64,000 nt of DNA, from NCBI GenBank assembly GCA_963823565.1, contig CAWGLR010000001.1, positions 310,001 through 374,000 on the forward strand, in the 5' to 3' direction. The notes below the pieces were generated by a model. It was not told the origin of the DNA. It did no database searches and saw only the letters and a list, made by a program, of their open reading frames with translations. How positions within the stretch are numbered: position 1 is the first letter of the stretch; each line of letters opens with the position of its first letter. A program made the position numbers and the translations under genes. The DNA is from RHKX01 sp963823565 (lineage in GTDB: Bacteria; Actinomycetota; Thermoleophilia; Solirubrobacterales; 70-9). Positions 43,811 through 52,705 of the stretch are shown here, in pieces.

Positions 43811-45340
43811 TCACGGTCCGAACTCCTCCGACGCAATCGATCCAGAGCCGCTTGACGTTCCACCGGTCTGCGGAGGCGCGGGGGCGGGTTCCGGTGCGGC
43901 GGCCGGAGCAGAGGCCATCGGATCGAACTCCTCCTGGGCTGGCGAGACCGCGACGGGGGTGATCTGCTCGACCGGATCGGATGGCTCGGGGGACGGCGGC
44001 TCAGGGGGGACCGGATCCTCGGGCTCTGAGGGCGGATCCGTGGGCGGGGCAGTCGGCGATTCTTCTCGACCCAATGTGACAGCCGGGGTCGCGGCCACCG
44101 TCCGCTGAGGTCGCGCGTGATCATTCCCGACACCCCCCTCCCCGCCGCGCATTTCCGGCAGAACGTTGCGAATCGGGATGTCAGGAACAACCCCGGTAGC
44201 GACGCACGCCCCGGCGGCGGCGGTCACCCCGATGCATGCCAGGGCCGCCTTGCCGGCGCCGCCGAGGCTCGCGAGCTTCGCGATGACGCCTGCTCCGGCG
44301 ACTCCCGAGCCGCGGAGCCCACCGGTGCCGGCGATGTTGCCGACGGCCGCGGCGGCCTGATCGATCTTCTCAGCGGCGGCTCCACGGACACCGTGCCAGC
44401 TCGCAACGAGGCGTTCGGAAAGCGAAGCTGAAGCCGATCCGAGGTCCGTGGTCGCAACTACCGCCCCCACGGCTCCCAGCTCGTGCAGATGCGACCGAAG
44501 CGTCGCCGCAAGCGAACTGCAGCCCCGGCAATGGCGCAGGTGCTCGGTGACCTGTAGGCGCGTCTCCTCGGTCGCCGTGCCCGCGACATAGTCGCGGAGC
44601 ATCGGCTCTCGGCTCCTGCACCACTCGCCGCTCTCGATCTGCTCGAGCCGCTCGAGCAACTCTGCCACCCCGCGCGTGATCTCCTTGCGGTAGGCGCGGG
44701 CGGAGAGGCCCGAGACGATTGCGCAGACCTCCTCCGGGCGCAATCCCCAGCCGTACCGGAGGAGCATCACCGCCCGGCGTCGCGGCGGCAGGCTCGCGAG
44801 CAGGTCGCGGGCAACCCCACCGGTTTCGTTACCAATCGCCTGCTCCTCGGGGAGAAGCTGGTGACCGTCGGCCACGACTTGGTCCTGAGCTTCGTCGAGG
44901 CTCCCCGCCGGCTTGCGCGCTCGCCGCCGCATCTCCTTGCTTGCGTGACTGGCGACCGCGGTGAGGATGTACGAGCGCAGCTCGTCATCGGTCATCTCGT
45001 CGCCGCGAGTTCGAAGCGCCGAGAGCGTGGCCGTCCACGCAGCGGAGTAGACGTCGCGGAGCTCCTCGTCGGTGAACGCCTTGCCGTACGCGCGCGCCAC
45101 CATCGCGCGGGCCGGCCGCCACATGTCCTCGAAGAGCCATGCGCACCGCTCCGACCAGTTCGTGTTCGCAGACAGGCGACGCGTGGGGCGAGGATTCGGG
45201 TGGGGGCGTCGTTCGCGGGGCGGTGTCATCGCTGCTGCTTCATGCGCTCGCAGCTCCGTCAACCCCGGTGGCGGAAGTTGTGCCCCCCTCTCATCGTCCA
45301 CCTCGTCGCTTGCCGCCCAGCGACCGCGCTCGACTTCCAT
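43811..45340 (-). CDS. Sigma-70 family factor fused to zinc-binding anti-sigma-like segment and membrane segment
   Basis: A 509-residue protein with sigma region 2 near residues 67-110 (LFEDMWRPARAMVARAYGKA), region 4 near 178-232 (LLASLPPRRRAVMLLRYGWG, then the recognition helix), then H267-x3-C271-x2-C274 (HLRHCRGC), the zinc motif of ZAS anti-sigma factors. A hydrophobic segment (about 363-385) and a Pro/Glu-rich tail of about 100 residues follow. ECF sigma and anti-sigma are normally separate proteins; here both appear in one chain that would tether the sigma part to the membrane. Start ATG 45340 has GGGGGAAG upstream; an internal ATG at 45229 is also possible. Confidence 0.75.
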   Translation of the reverse strand: MEVERGRWAASDEVDDERGAQLPPPGLTELRAHEAAAMTPPRERRPHPNPRPTRRLSANTNWSERCAWLFEDMWRPARAMVARAYGKAFTDEELRDVYSAAWTATLSALRTRGDEMTDDELRSYILTAVASHASKEMRRRARKPAGSLDEAQDQVVADGHQLLPEEQAIGNETGGVARDLLASLPPRRRAVMLLRYGWGLRPEEVCAIVSGLSARAYRKEITRGVAELLERLEQIESGEWCRSREPMLRDYVAGTATEETRLQVTEHLRHCRGCSSLAATLRSHLHELGAVGAVVATTDLGSASASLSERLVASWHGVRGAAAEKIDQAAAAVGNIAGTGGLRGSGVAGAGVIAKLASLGGAGKAALACIGVTAAAGACVATGVVPDIPIRNVLPEMRGGEGGVGNDHARPQRTVAATPAVTLGREESPTAPPTDPPSEPEDPVPPEPPSPEPSDPVEQITPVAVSPAQEEFDPMASAPAAAPEPAPAPPQTGGTSSGSGSIASEEFGP

Positions 45341-45602
45341 GTCTGCTTCCCCCCAACTCCGCCCGAGGGGCGGCGCCAGTCCTCCGTTATCGAGGCGAAG
45401 CCATTACATACACGTCATTCGCGTGACCGTTCGGGCGCGTGCGTGTTTGCGCAATTTGCGGAACTCGTCACTGCAAAGTGGACGAATCTACGAGGCCGGC
45501 AAGGCGGTTCTCGGGGCAGCGGGCGAGCGGGATTGGTGTGAGGTCGGCTACTCGCCAGAAGATCGCCCCTCGACCGTGACCCCCTCCTGCAGGACCCTCG
45601 AA

Positions 45603-46907
45603 CTACCCCACTTGGGGGAGGTTCCGCGGGACCGCTCGTGCGGGTCGCGGCTCCTGCGGGCTCGCGGCGTCGGCTTCGGGTCGGAGAGAGCCACTCGGCT
45701 CGGGCACGGCCCGCTCCCGCCACGCCAGCACCGCCGCCGCAGCCACCGCCAGCGCCGCCGCTCCCGCGAGCACGAGCGACGCCCGCGGGCTCACCGCCTC
45801 GCCGATCCAGCCGGTGAGCGGGCCGCCGATCGGGGTCGAGCCGAGGAAGACGATCGAGTAGAGGGCCATGACGCGGCCGCGCATCTCGGGCGCGGCGGCG
45901 AGCTGGAGGCCGGAGTTGATGCCGGCCGCGAAGGTGACCGAGCAGAGGCCGAGGAGGGTGAGCGCGGCCATCTCGAGCGGCAGGGTCGGCGCGGCGGCGG
46001 CGAGGAATGAGGCGACGCCGAAGCCGAGGGCGGCGCCGGCGATCAGCTCCCTGCTGGCCTGCTTGCGGGCGCCGAGGAGGAGGGCGCCGACGATCGAGCC
46101 GACTCCCATCGCGACCATCATCAGCGAGTAGGCGGAGACGTCGCCGCCGAAGGAGCGGTCGGCGAGCAGCGGGATGATCACCTGGAAGTTGAAGCCGAGC
46201 GTGCCTAGGACGAGCATCAGCAGGAGTGGGATGCGCAGCTCGGGCGTGTCGGCGACGTAGCGGAGGGCGTGGCGCACTCCCCCGCGCCGGCGCTTCGCGT
46301 CAGGCCGGCGGAGCTTGCTCGGGTCCATCCGCCAGAGCGCGGCCAGCATCGCCGCGAAGCTGAGGGCGTTCACCGCGAAGACGGGCGAGACGCCCCACAG
46401 CGCGATGATCCCGCCGGCGATCGCCGGGCCGGTGATGCGGGCGGAGTGGACGAGGACGTTGTTGAGCCCGACGGCGTTGACGACCCGCTCGGGGCCGACG
46501 ATCTCGATCACGAACGCCTGCCGGGCCGGGTTGTCGACGGCGAGGACGAGGCCGCGGAGGCCGATGACCGCGAGCACCATCCAGGCCTCGGCGGCGCCGG
46601 TGGCGGCGAGGCCGAAGAGGATCGCCGCGGGAACCGCCATCGCCGTCTGGCTGGCCATCAGCAGCTTGCGCTTGTCGAAGCGGTCGGCGAGGGCGCCGCC
46701 GAGGGCGCCGAAGACGAGGATCCCGGCGAACTGCAGCGCGGTCGCGAGGCCGACGTAGACGCCCGAGCCGGTGAGGGTGAGGATCAGCCACAGCTCGGCG
46801 ACGATCTGCATCCAATTGCCGGCGAGCGAGACGACCTGCCCGCCGAAGTAGAGGCGGTAGTTCGGGACGCTGAGTGAGGCGAGGCTTCTGCGCAGGCCGG
46901 CGCTCAA
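45603..46907 (-). CDS. MFS transporter (DHA3/EntS-like)
   Basis: A 434-residue transporter with about twelve helices. It opens SLASLSVPNYRLYFGGQVVS and has the loop GALADRFDKRKLLM between helices 2 and 3, typical of MFS_3 exporters. The TTG at 46907 overlaps the MarR stop (TTGA), so export is coupled to the regulator. Likely a drug or siderophore exporter; substrate unknown. Confidence 0.85.
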   Translation of the reverse strand: MSAGLRRSLASLSVPNYRLYFGGQVVSLAGNWMQIVAELWLILTLTGSGVYVGLATALQFAGILVFGALGGALADRFDKRKLLMASQTAMAVPAAILFGLAATGAAEAWMVLAVIGLRGLVLAVDNPARQAFVIEIVGPERVVNAVGLNNVLVHSARITGPAIAGGIIALWGVSPVFAVNALSFAAMLAALWRMDPSKLRRPDAKRRRGGVRHALRYVADTPELRIPLLLMLVLGTLGFNFQVIIPLLADRSFGGDVSAYSLMMVAMGVGSIVGALLLGARKQASRELIAGAALGFGVASFLAAAAPTLPLEMAALTLLGLCSVTFAAGINSGLQLAAAPEMRGRVMALYSIVFLGSTPIGGPLTGWIGEAVSPRASLVLAGAAALAVAAAAVLAWRERAVPEPSGSLRPEADAASPQEPRPARAVPRNLPQVG

Positions 46908-47356
46908 CGACGTTCCTCCTCGAGCACCCGCTCGAGGATCTCGGCGGCGCGCTCGAGCGCGGCCACCTCGTCGTCGGGAAGGTCCTTCAGGCGCCGCGCC
47001 AGGTAGGCGTTCTTGCGGCCGCGGACGCGCTTCAGCATCGCCCGCCCCTGCGGCGTGATCGAGACGATCGAGCAACGCCCGTCGGTCGGGTCGGCGGCGC
47101 GCGTGACGAGCTCCTTCTCGGTGAGGCCGGCGAGCAGCCGCGTCGCCGTCGGGCGCTGGATGCGCTCGGTCTTCGCCAGCTCGCTCGGGGTCAGCGGCCC
47201 GTGCCGCTCGATCGTCGCCAGCGCCGCGAGCGCCGCGGGACCGAGGTCCGCGTTCGCCTCCTGCCGCAGCCGCCGCGCCGTCCGCGTGATCGCGAGACGC
47301 AGCCGGGATGCCATCTCGCTGGGGTTCTGTGGGGGTGTCTGCTGGGTCTGGGCCAT
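46904..47356 (-). CDS. MarR-family transcriptional regulator
   Basis: A 150-residue winged-helix protein. AALATIERHGPLTPSELAKT and RPTATRLLAGLTEKELVTRA form the recognition core, with the wing DPTDGRCSIVSITPQGR. It is first in a two-gene operon with the MFS exporter, the classic arrangement for repression relieved by a toxic ligand. A near-perfect palindrome 10 bp upstream of its start is the likely site. Confidence 0.88.
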   Translation of the reverse strand: MAQTQQTPPQNPSEMASRLRLAITRTARRLRQEANADLGPAALAALATIERHGPLTPSELAKTERIQRPTATRLLAGLTEKELVTRAADPTDGRCSIVSITPQGRAMLKRVRGRKNAYLARRLKDLPDDEVAALERAAEILERVLEEERR

Positions 47357-47365
47357 TGCTTAGTG

Positions 47366-47384
47366 TCGCTAATTAGCTTAGCGA
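47366..47384. promoter_or_regulatory. MarR operator
   Basis: TCGCTAA-TTAGC-TTAGCGA: perfect 7-bp arms between the MarR start (47356, minus) and the ATG of the plus-strand gene at 47385, which directly abuts it. It also contains GCTAATTAGC. It could control both directions. Confidence 0.6.
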
Positions 47385-47807
47385 ATGAGTTATCGAACCT
47401 CAACCCGGCGGGGCAGGCAAGAGCTGCGCGGGGTAATCCGGGGCGTGGCTGAGTACTCGCTGAAGGCCCGCGTCCTCCTAGGGGTGACGGTCGTCGCCGC
47501 GTCTGCCCTTGCCGTTGCGTCACCGGTGCCAGCTGACTTGCCCGACGTGGCCCTCGGATCGGCGACCCTCCTCTATTTGGAAAGAGTCATCGCGACACTG
47601 GCTCTTGTGGGCGGAGCGGTGCTCATTGCCGTTCGGGCCATCCGCGGGGAGTTGCCGAGTCGTCTGGGCCAGATCGAATACGAGTCGCTTGCCGCCGCGG
47701 AGAACGGAAAGCGCATCCGCGAGTTGGAGCAGCGCACAAGAGTCCTCGAGCGACTTGCAGGTCTTCGTGGGAACGCCGGACTTGAGGGCGGGAACGGTGA
47801 CCTCTAG
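47385..47807 (+). CDS. Small two-helix membrane protein with C-terminal coiled coil
   Basis: A 140-residue protein with two hydrophobic segments (about residues 28-47 and 64-84) and a charged coiled-coil end (ENGKRIRELEQRTRVLERLA). Codon use is less GC-extreme than in neighbouring genes. The start is uncertain: ATG 47385 abuts the operator, and a GTG at 47444 would also keep both helices. No family recognised. Confidence 0.5.
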   Translation: MSYRTSTRRGRQELRGVIRGVAEYSLKARVLLGVTVVAASALAVASPVPADLPDVALGSATLLYLERVIATLALVGGAVLIAVRAIRGELPSRLGQIEYESLAAAENGKRIRELEQRTRVLERLAGLRGNAGLEGGNGDL

Positions 47808-47817
47808 GCTCGGCGAC

Positions 47818-48015
47818 ATGGACTCTGGTCACGCGGGACCCGATCGCGGGGACTACGACATGACCGACGCTGAGCGCCAGGCGTTCATCGACAGGGTCCG
47901 GCGCGAGCTTCCGGAATCCGATCGGCGCTTCGCTGAGGCGACAGCCGAAATCGAACGTCTGAACCGTCTTCGGTTCGGTCGGTACTGGCCTCCGCGCCGC
48001 CGGTTCGGCGCATAA
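47818..48015 (+). CDS. Small hypothetical protein
   Basis: A 65-residue basic, helical protein (TDAERQAFIDRVRRELPESD onward, ending WPPRRRFGA) 10 bp after the preceding gene. It has no hydrophobic segment and no recognised family. It is listed because spacing and a plausible helical composition fit a second gene of a short operon. Confidence 0.4.
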   Translation: MDSGHAGPDRGDYDMTDAERQAFIDRVRRELPESDRRFAEATAEIERLNRLRFGRYWPPRRRFGA

Positions 48016-48236
48016 TCCGAGTCACGAGGATTTGACGAGAGGGAGGCAGGCGGGCTAGCCGACGACGTGGGGCCCGGGTGACGTCGCGGCGCCTGCTCCC
48101 GGGTTAGCGCCCGGTCGCTCGACCCTCGGCGGCAGGCGGCTCCGGGTCGGCGGGATGGTTGTCTAGGCCGTCCCGCGGGCGGGAAGGTAGGCGTCGGGGC
48201 GGACGGCAAGTGTGCGAGGTGTCCGGTCCGTCGGCG

Positions 48237-48285
48237 GGTGAGTGGGATGAACGTTGCGTATATCGCAACGTTCATCCAGTTCACC
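48237..48285. repeat. 49-bp dispersed imperfect palindrome, copy 2
   Basis: Same length and outline as 8930-8978: GGTGAGTGGGATGAACGTTG opens both copies. The centre is GCGTATATCGC here and GCGCATAGCGC there. It lies in the 292-bp gap after the small gene at 47818 and 23 bp beyond the stop of the minus-strand gene at 48308. The rest of that gap (48016-48236) is GC-rich and I see no gene in it. Confidence 0.75.
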
Positions 48286-48307
48286 CTCGGGGAGGGATGG
48301 CGAGCGG

Positions 48308-49077
48308 TTAGAGGTCGTTGAGGGCGGCTTCGTGGTCCTGGAGGTCGCGCTCTGCCTCGACCACGTTCCTCGCGGCGTCGCGGTCGGCGTCGCGGGCCTT
48401 GTCGAGGCGCTTCTCGGCCTCGGCGACCGCCTTGGCGGTGCGCTTCTTGGCCTCGTTGGCCTTCTTCAGCCCCGCCTTCGCCGAGTGAACCCGCTTCTCG
48501 GCCGCCTTGAGCCCACGCTCGCGCCGCCGGCGCTCGGCCGCCGACTGCCCCTCATCGTCGCCTTCGCCGGCGTCCTCCTCTCCCCCGCCCCCATCGGCCC
48601 CGAGGGGGAAGCCGACGCTGGCGATGCTGCGCTCCTTGTCGAGCCGGCCGGCGACGACGAGCTCCTCGAGGCCGGGGTCGGCCGCGGCGGCCTGAATCGT
48701 CTCGATGACCCGGTCGCGTGTGGCGACACGCCGGCTCCCCCCTCCTCGGCCATCAGCTCGTCGGCGGCCTCGACCAGCGTGGCGGCGGCCTCGCGCTCGG
48801 CCCGCGCCGCCTCGCGCAGCCTCTTGCCGCTCGCCTTCCGCAGCGCCGCGGCGGCCGTGGCGAACTCCTTCATCTCGTCCGGGCGCTCGCGGGCGAGGCG
48901 GTTGATCAGCGCCGCCGCGACGGTCGGCTTCTTCAGCGCCGCCACGTGCTCGGCCTCGTCGGCCTTGCCGTCGCCCTTCAGCTCCTTGGCGAGGGCCTTG
49001 CGGGCGGCGACGAACTCGCCGGGCGGGGCGGCGTAGAGGGCGTCGATCTTCTTCCTGAGGGCGGGGCGCTCCTTCAC
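48308..49077 (-). pseudogene. Helical/coiled-coil actinobacterial protein, single-base frameshift
   Basis: The N-terminal frame has IDALYAAPPGEFVAARKALA and AALKKPTVAAALINRLARER, recalling an actinobacterial family of unknown function whose members begin with a similar helical domain. Near 48740 the frame changes; the sequence resumes as TRDRVIETIQAAAADPGLEE and ends in a long charged coiled coil (AEKRLDKARDADRDAARNVV) at 48308. Adding one base restores about 256 residues. Function unknown. Confidence 0.6.
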
Positions 49078-49103
49078 CTGCGCCTCAACCCTGCCAGAGA
49101 ACG

Positions 49104-49234
49104 AAAAACGCGGTACGGGGCGCCTCGTCGGCCTGCCTCGTGCGTAGCCTTCGCACGTTCAAAGCCTTTCGAGGCGGCTGTGAGACCTTCCCTCCGCTTG
49201 GCTTTCGCGAAGTTCCAATCTCTCCCGTACCGCG
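49104..49234 (-). ncRNA. Candidate structured RNA with terminal stem and U-tract
   Basis: On the minus strand a 131-nt segment starts CGCGGTACGGG (49234-49224) and ends with its exact complement CCCGTACCGCG (49119-49109) followed by TTTTT. Between them are further stems: TTGG/CCAA, GCCTCG/CGAGGC and CGTGCG/CGCACG with loop AAGGCTA. No reading frame fits. It lies between xseB and the coiled-coil gene, both minus strand. A long-range closing stem with a U-tract suggests a free small RNA or a terminated leader. It does not match 6S, SRP, tmRNA, RNase P or riboswitch consensus sequences that I know. A non-autonomous mobile element with terminal inverted repeats is the alternative. Confidence 0.5.
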
Positions 49235-49313
49235 ATTCGGAACCTAGACGAGGCTCTCCGGCCCTGCAAGCCGGGTTTCCGCGTTTTGCGGAGAAAAGAA
49301 GGTGAACGCGGCC

Positions 49314-49625
49314 CTAGATGCCCTCGGCGGGGCCGACCTCGTCCCGCGCGCGGTCCGGCGGGTCCTCTCCGGGAGCCGATTCGAGCTTGCGGACGAGCTC
49401 GTCGAGGTCGAGCCGCTGGAGCTCGCCGGAGACGGCGTCGAGCTCGCCCTTGCAGTACTCGACCAGCTCCTTGCCCTCGCGGCAGAGCTCGAGCGTCTCG
49501 CGCAGCTCGGCGCGGCCGGAGTCGAGCCTGAGGATGATCTCCTCGAGCCGCTCGATCGCCGCCTCGTAGCTCTTCGGCCCGCCGGGACCGGGTCCGGCCT
49601 GGGCCGGCTCGCTCTGCTCAGTCAT
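49314..49625 (-). CDS. xseB: Exodeoxyribonuclease VII small subunit
   Basis: A 103-residue protein with the XseB core SYEAAIERLEEIILRLDSGR followed by LRETLELCREGKELVEYCKG, two long helices that wrap the XseA stem. ATG 49625 is selected because the family starts shortly before the SYEAA helix; it overlaps the xseA stop by 8 bp. With XseA it degrades single-stranded DNA to oligonucleotides. Confidence 0.9.
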   Translation of the reverse strand: MTEQSEPAQAGPGPGGPKSYEAAIERLEEIILRLDSGRAELRETLELCREGKELVEYCKGELDAVSGELQRLDLDELVRKLESAPGEDPPDRARDEVGPAEGI

Positions 49626-51012
49626 CTCCACGCACCTCCGCCTCGACATGATCGTCGCTGAAGCGGACGCGCAGCCGGCGTCGCTCCCGCGCCCGCTCGG
49701 CGCTGGTGACGACCTCGCCGCCGGAGTCCTCGACGATCGCGTAGCCGCGCTCGAGCACCCGCTCGGGCTCGTGGGCGGCGAGGGTCAGCGCCAGCCGCTC
49801 CAGCGCCGCTCCGCGCTCGGCGGTCGCGGCGGCGCGGTGGCGCGCCGAGCGTCGCCGCCTGGCCGCGCAGCTCGCGGCGCGCCCGCCGCCGCGGCGTGGA
49901 AGGCGGCGTCGCGCTTGCGGCCGAGGACGAGCGCGCGGCGGGCGCTCTCGGCGCGGCCGCGGTCGACCGCCCGCCGGGCGGAGGCGCGGATCTCGCGGAT
50001 CAGCTGATGCAGGCGGCGGCGCTGGCCGTCGGTGTGGTGGCCGAGGGCGCGGGCGAAGCCGGCGACGCGGTGCCCGCGCGCGGGGACGGCATCGGCACCG
50101 TGGCGGCAGAGCGCGGTCGCCGGCGGCGGCGAGCCGGCGGCGGGCGACCTCGACGTCGACCCGCACCGCCTCCTCGACCGCGTGGGTCGGCGTCGAGCAG
50201 CAGACCGCGGCGACGTCGTCGAGCAGCGTCCGGTCGGACTCGTGGCCGACGGCGGAGATCACCGGGACGCGGAGCAGCGCCACGGTGCGGCAGAGCGTCT
50301 CGTCGCAGAAGGCCCAGAGGTCGGCGAGGCTGCCGCCGCCGCGGGCGATCACGATCGCCTCGACCGACTCGATCGCGGCGAGGTCGGAGATCGCGCGGGC
50401 GATCCGCGGCGCCGCGTGGCGGTCCTGCACCGGCGGATGGGCGAAGACGGCCGTCCCGCGCCAGGAGCGGCGCTCGAGCCCGGCGATCACGTCGGCCATC
50501 GCCGCCGAGTCGCGGCCGGTGACGATCCCGATCGTCCGCGGCAGCGCCGGCCGCGGCAGCCGCTTCTGCGGCTCGAAGAGGCCCTCGGCGGAGAGCTTGC
50601 GGCGGAGCTCGGCGAGCTGGACGAGCAGGTCCCCCTCCCCCGCCAGCCGCACCGCGGTGCAGCGGAACGAGAACGAGGGCGAGGCGGTGCGGCTGCCGGG
50701 GTAGAAGTCGGGGCCGCCGGCGACGACGATCTCGGCGCCGTCGCGGACCGCCCCCTCGGGGAGCTTCTGCTTGTCCCAGTCGTCGCGCCACATCGCGCAC
50801 GGGACGGCGCCCTGGGCGTCGCGGAGCTCGAAGTAGACGCTCTTGGCGGTCAGGCGCAGCCCGGTGACCTCGCCGATCAGCTTCAGCCGCGGGCGCTTGC
50901 GCAGGAAGCCCTGGAACTCCTTGGCGTAGCGGCCGACGGCGAAGGGGCCGGGCAGCCCGTCGTCGGGGGCGGCGGGGTCGCGGGCGTCGAATGCGCGCAG
51001 CTGGTCGGCCAT
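49618..51012 (-). pseudogene. xseA: Exodeoxyribonuclease VII large subunit, frameshifted
   Basis: From ATG 51012 the frame reads the OB-fold (FAVGRYAKEFQGFLRK, LKLIGEVTGLRL) and the catalytic core: ALPRTIGIVTGRDSAAMADV, IARGGGSLADLWAFCDE and ISAVGHESDRTLLDDVA, all diagnostic. Coherence is lost near 50110, and after a second change near 49860 the C-terminal LTLAAHEPERVLERGYAIVE resumes and ends at 49618. Two indels explain this. Since XseB follows intact, sequencing error is more likely than loss. Confidence 0.82.
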
Positions 51013-51051
51013 CGCCTCCCAGGATCGCAGGCGGGGAGCCCGGATCCGCGG

Positions 51052-51069
51052 GAGTACCCCTGGGTACTC
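51052..51069. promoter_or_regulatory. Perfect hairpin between xseA start and the monooxygenase stop
   Basis: GAGTACCC-CT-GGGTACTC, extended on both sides by CGCGG/CCGCG-like pairs. It lies just upstream of xseA and just downstream of the monooxygenase, so it could end one transcript or control the next. No U-tract. Confidence 0.35.
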
Positions 51070-51094
51070 GCCCGCGCGAACCCTCCCCCCACGC

Positions 51095-52643
51095 TCAGGC
51101 GGCGACGAGATCCTCGCTCGGCCGGCGCTCGCCCTCGGCGACGACCGCGTACTCGTCGAGGTCGAGCTCGCGCGTCTCGCCGGCGTGCACGAAGGTCCAG
51201 TCGGGCCACAGCGTCGAGTTGCGGCCGCTGCGGTCGAGGTACCAGCTCGAGCAGCCGCCCCTGACCCAGACGGTCCGCTCCATCTTGCGGTCGAGCTCGG
51301 CGTTGAAGCGAGCCTGCGCCTCGGCCTTGACCTCGAGGCTGGCGAGGCCGAGCTCGTCGAGCTTCCGCAGCGCGTCGAAGATGTAGTCGTACTGGTGCTC
51401 GAACATCTCGACGACCGACATGTGGCCGGTCGCGAAGTTCGGGCCGCCGAGCACGAACAGGTTCGGGAAGCCGGCGACCGTGGTCGTCCGGTGCGCCGAG
51501 GGGGCGCCGTGCCCAGACGTCGGTGAGGCTGCGGCCGTCGGCGCCGTGGATGATCGCCGCGCCGGGGAAGCCGGTGACATCGAAGCCGGTGCCGAGGATG
51601 ATCGCGTCGACCTCGCGCTCGCTCCCCTGGCTGCCGATCACGGTGCGGCCGCGGACCTCGGCGAGCCCCTCGGTGAGCAGCTCGACGTTGGGCTGGGCGA
51701 CCGCCGGGTAGTAGTCGTTGGAGATCAGCGCGCGCTTGCAGCCGAAGGTGTAGTCGGGGGTGAGCTTGCGGCGCAGCTCGGGGTCGCTGACCTGGCTCGC
51801 GAGGTGCCGCTTCGCCGACCCGCTCGGGCAGGCGCATCAGCCGCGGCTCCTTGATGAACGCGAGCGTCGAGCAGCCTCGCGGGTCGACGTAGAGGTAGCG
51901 GCGGTGCAGCCGCTGCAGGACCGGGAAGCGGCGGTAGAGGCGCTTGCGGCGCTCGCCGTAGGGATGGGTGCCGCGCGGGGCGACCCACGCCGGCGTCCGC
52001 TGGAAGAGGTGCAGCTTCTTCGACCTCGCGGCTGGATCTGCGGGACGAACTGGATCGCCGAGGCGCCGGTGCCGATCACGGCGACGCGCTTGCCCTCGAG
52101 GTCGTAGTCGTGGTTCCAGCGCGCGGAGTGCAAGACCTCGCCGTCGAAGTCCTCGAGGCCGGGGACGTCGGGGAGCTTGCGGGTCGATGAGGCCGCCGAT
52201 GCCGGCGACCAGCACCTGGCAGCGGAGCTCGCCGCGCTCGGTCTGCAGCGTCCAGCGCTGCTCCTCGTCGTTCCAGCGGGCGTCGGTGACCTCGCAGTCG
52301 AAGCGGATCCGGTCGAGCACGCCGGACTCGGCGGCGCGTGCGCTTCAGGTACTCGTAGATCTCCGGCTGGGAGGAGAACGAGTCGCGACCAGGACGGGTT
52401 CGGCGCGAAGGAGAGCGAGTAGAGGTGCGAGGGGACGTCGCAGGCGCAGCCGGGATAGGTGTTGTCGCGCCAGGTGCCGCCGACGCTGGAGGCGCGCTCG
52501 CAGACGACGAAGTCCTCCCCCGCCTCCTGCAGGCGGATCGCCATGCCGAGCCCGGCGAAGCCGCTGCCGATGACGACGACGCGGTGCTCCTCCGGCGCCG
52601 CCCGCTCCGCCGCCACGGGCTGCTCGATCGTGGCTGTCGACAT
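51095..52643 (-). pseudogene. Baeyer-Villiger-type flavin monooxygenase, multiply frameshifted
   Basis: The N-terminal frame has VVVIGSGFAGLGMAIRLQEA (FAD) and GGTWRDNTYPGCACDVPSHL. The family fingerprint FxGxxxHxxxW is present as FDGEVLHSARW, followed by RVAVIGTGASAIQFVPQI (NADPH). The C-terminal part from GFPNLFVLGGPNFATGHMSV to the stop is in one frame. At least four frame changes occur between 51500 and 52400. Such enzymes convert ketones to esters. The ATG at 52643 follows a GGAGGG sequence. Divergent from a TetR gene with palindromes between. Confidence 0.72.
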
Positions 52644-52675
52644 CGCCTTCACTCCCTCCGCTTCGCTACGCTATT

Positions 52676-52703
52676 CCTACTCAGAGTAGGCTACTAACGG
52701 TAG
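52676..52703. promoter_or_regulatory. Tandem palindromes between monooxygenase and TetR
   Basis: CCTACTC-A-GAGTAGG (52676-52690) is a perfect 15-bp palindrome. It is followed directly by CTAC-TAACG-GTAG (52691-52703), a related weaker one. They end 3 bp before the TetR start at 52706, the expected position for an autoregulating TetR that also controls the divergent monooxygenase. Confidence 0.65.
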
Positions 52704-52705
52704 GT

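Noticed and set aside
49104..49234. 6S RNA, SRP RNA or glycine riboswitch
   Set aside because: Length and closing stem are suggestive, but the SRP GGAA-loop core and glycine-riboswitch core are absent and the central bubble of 6S is not evident.
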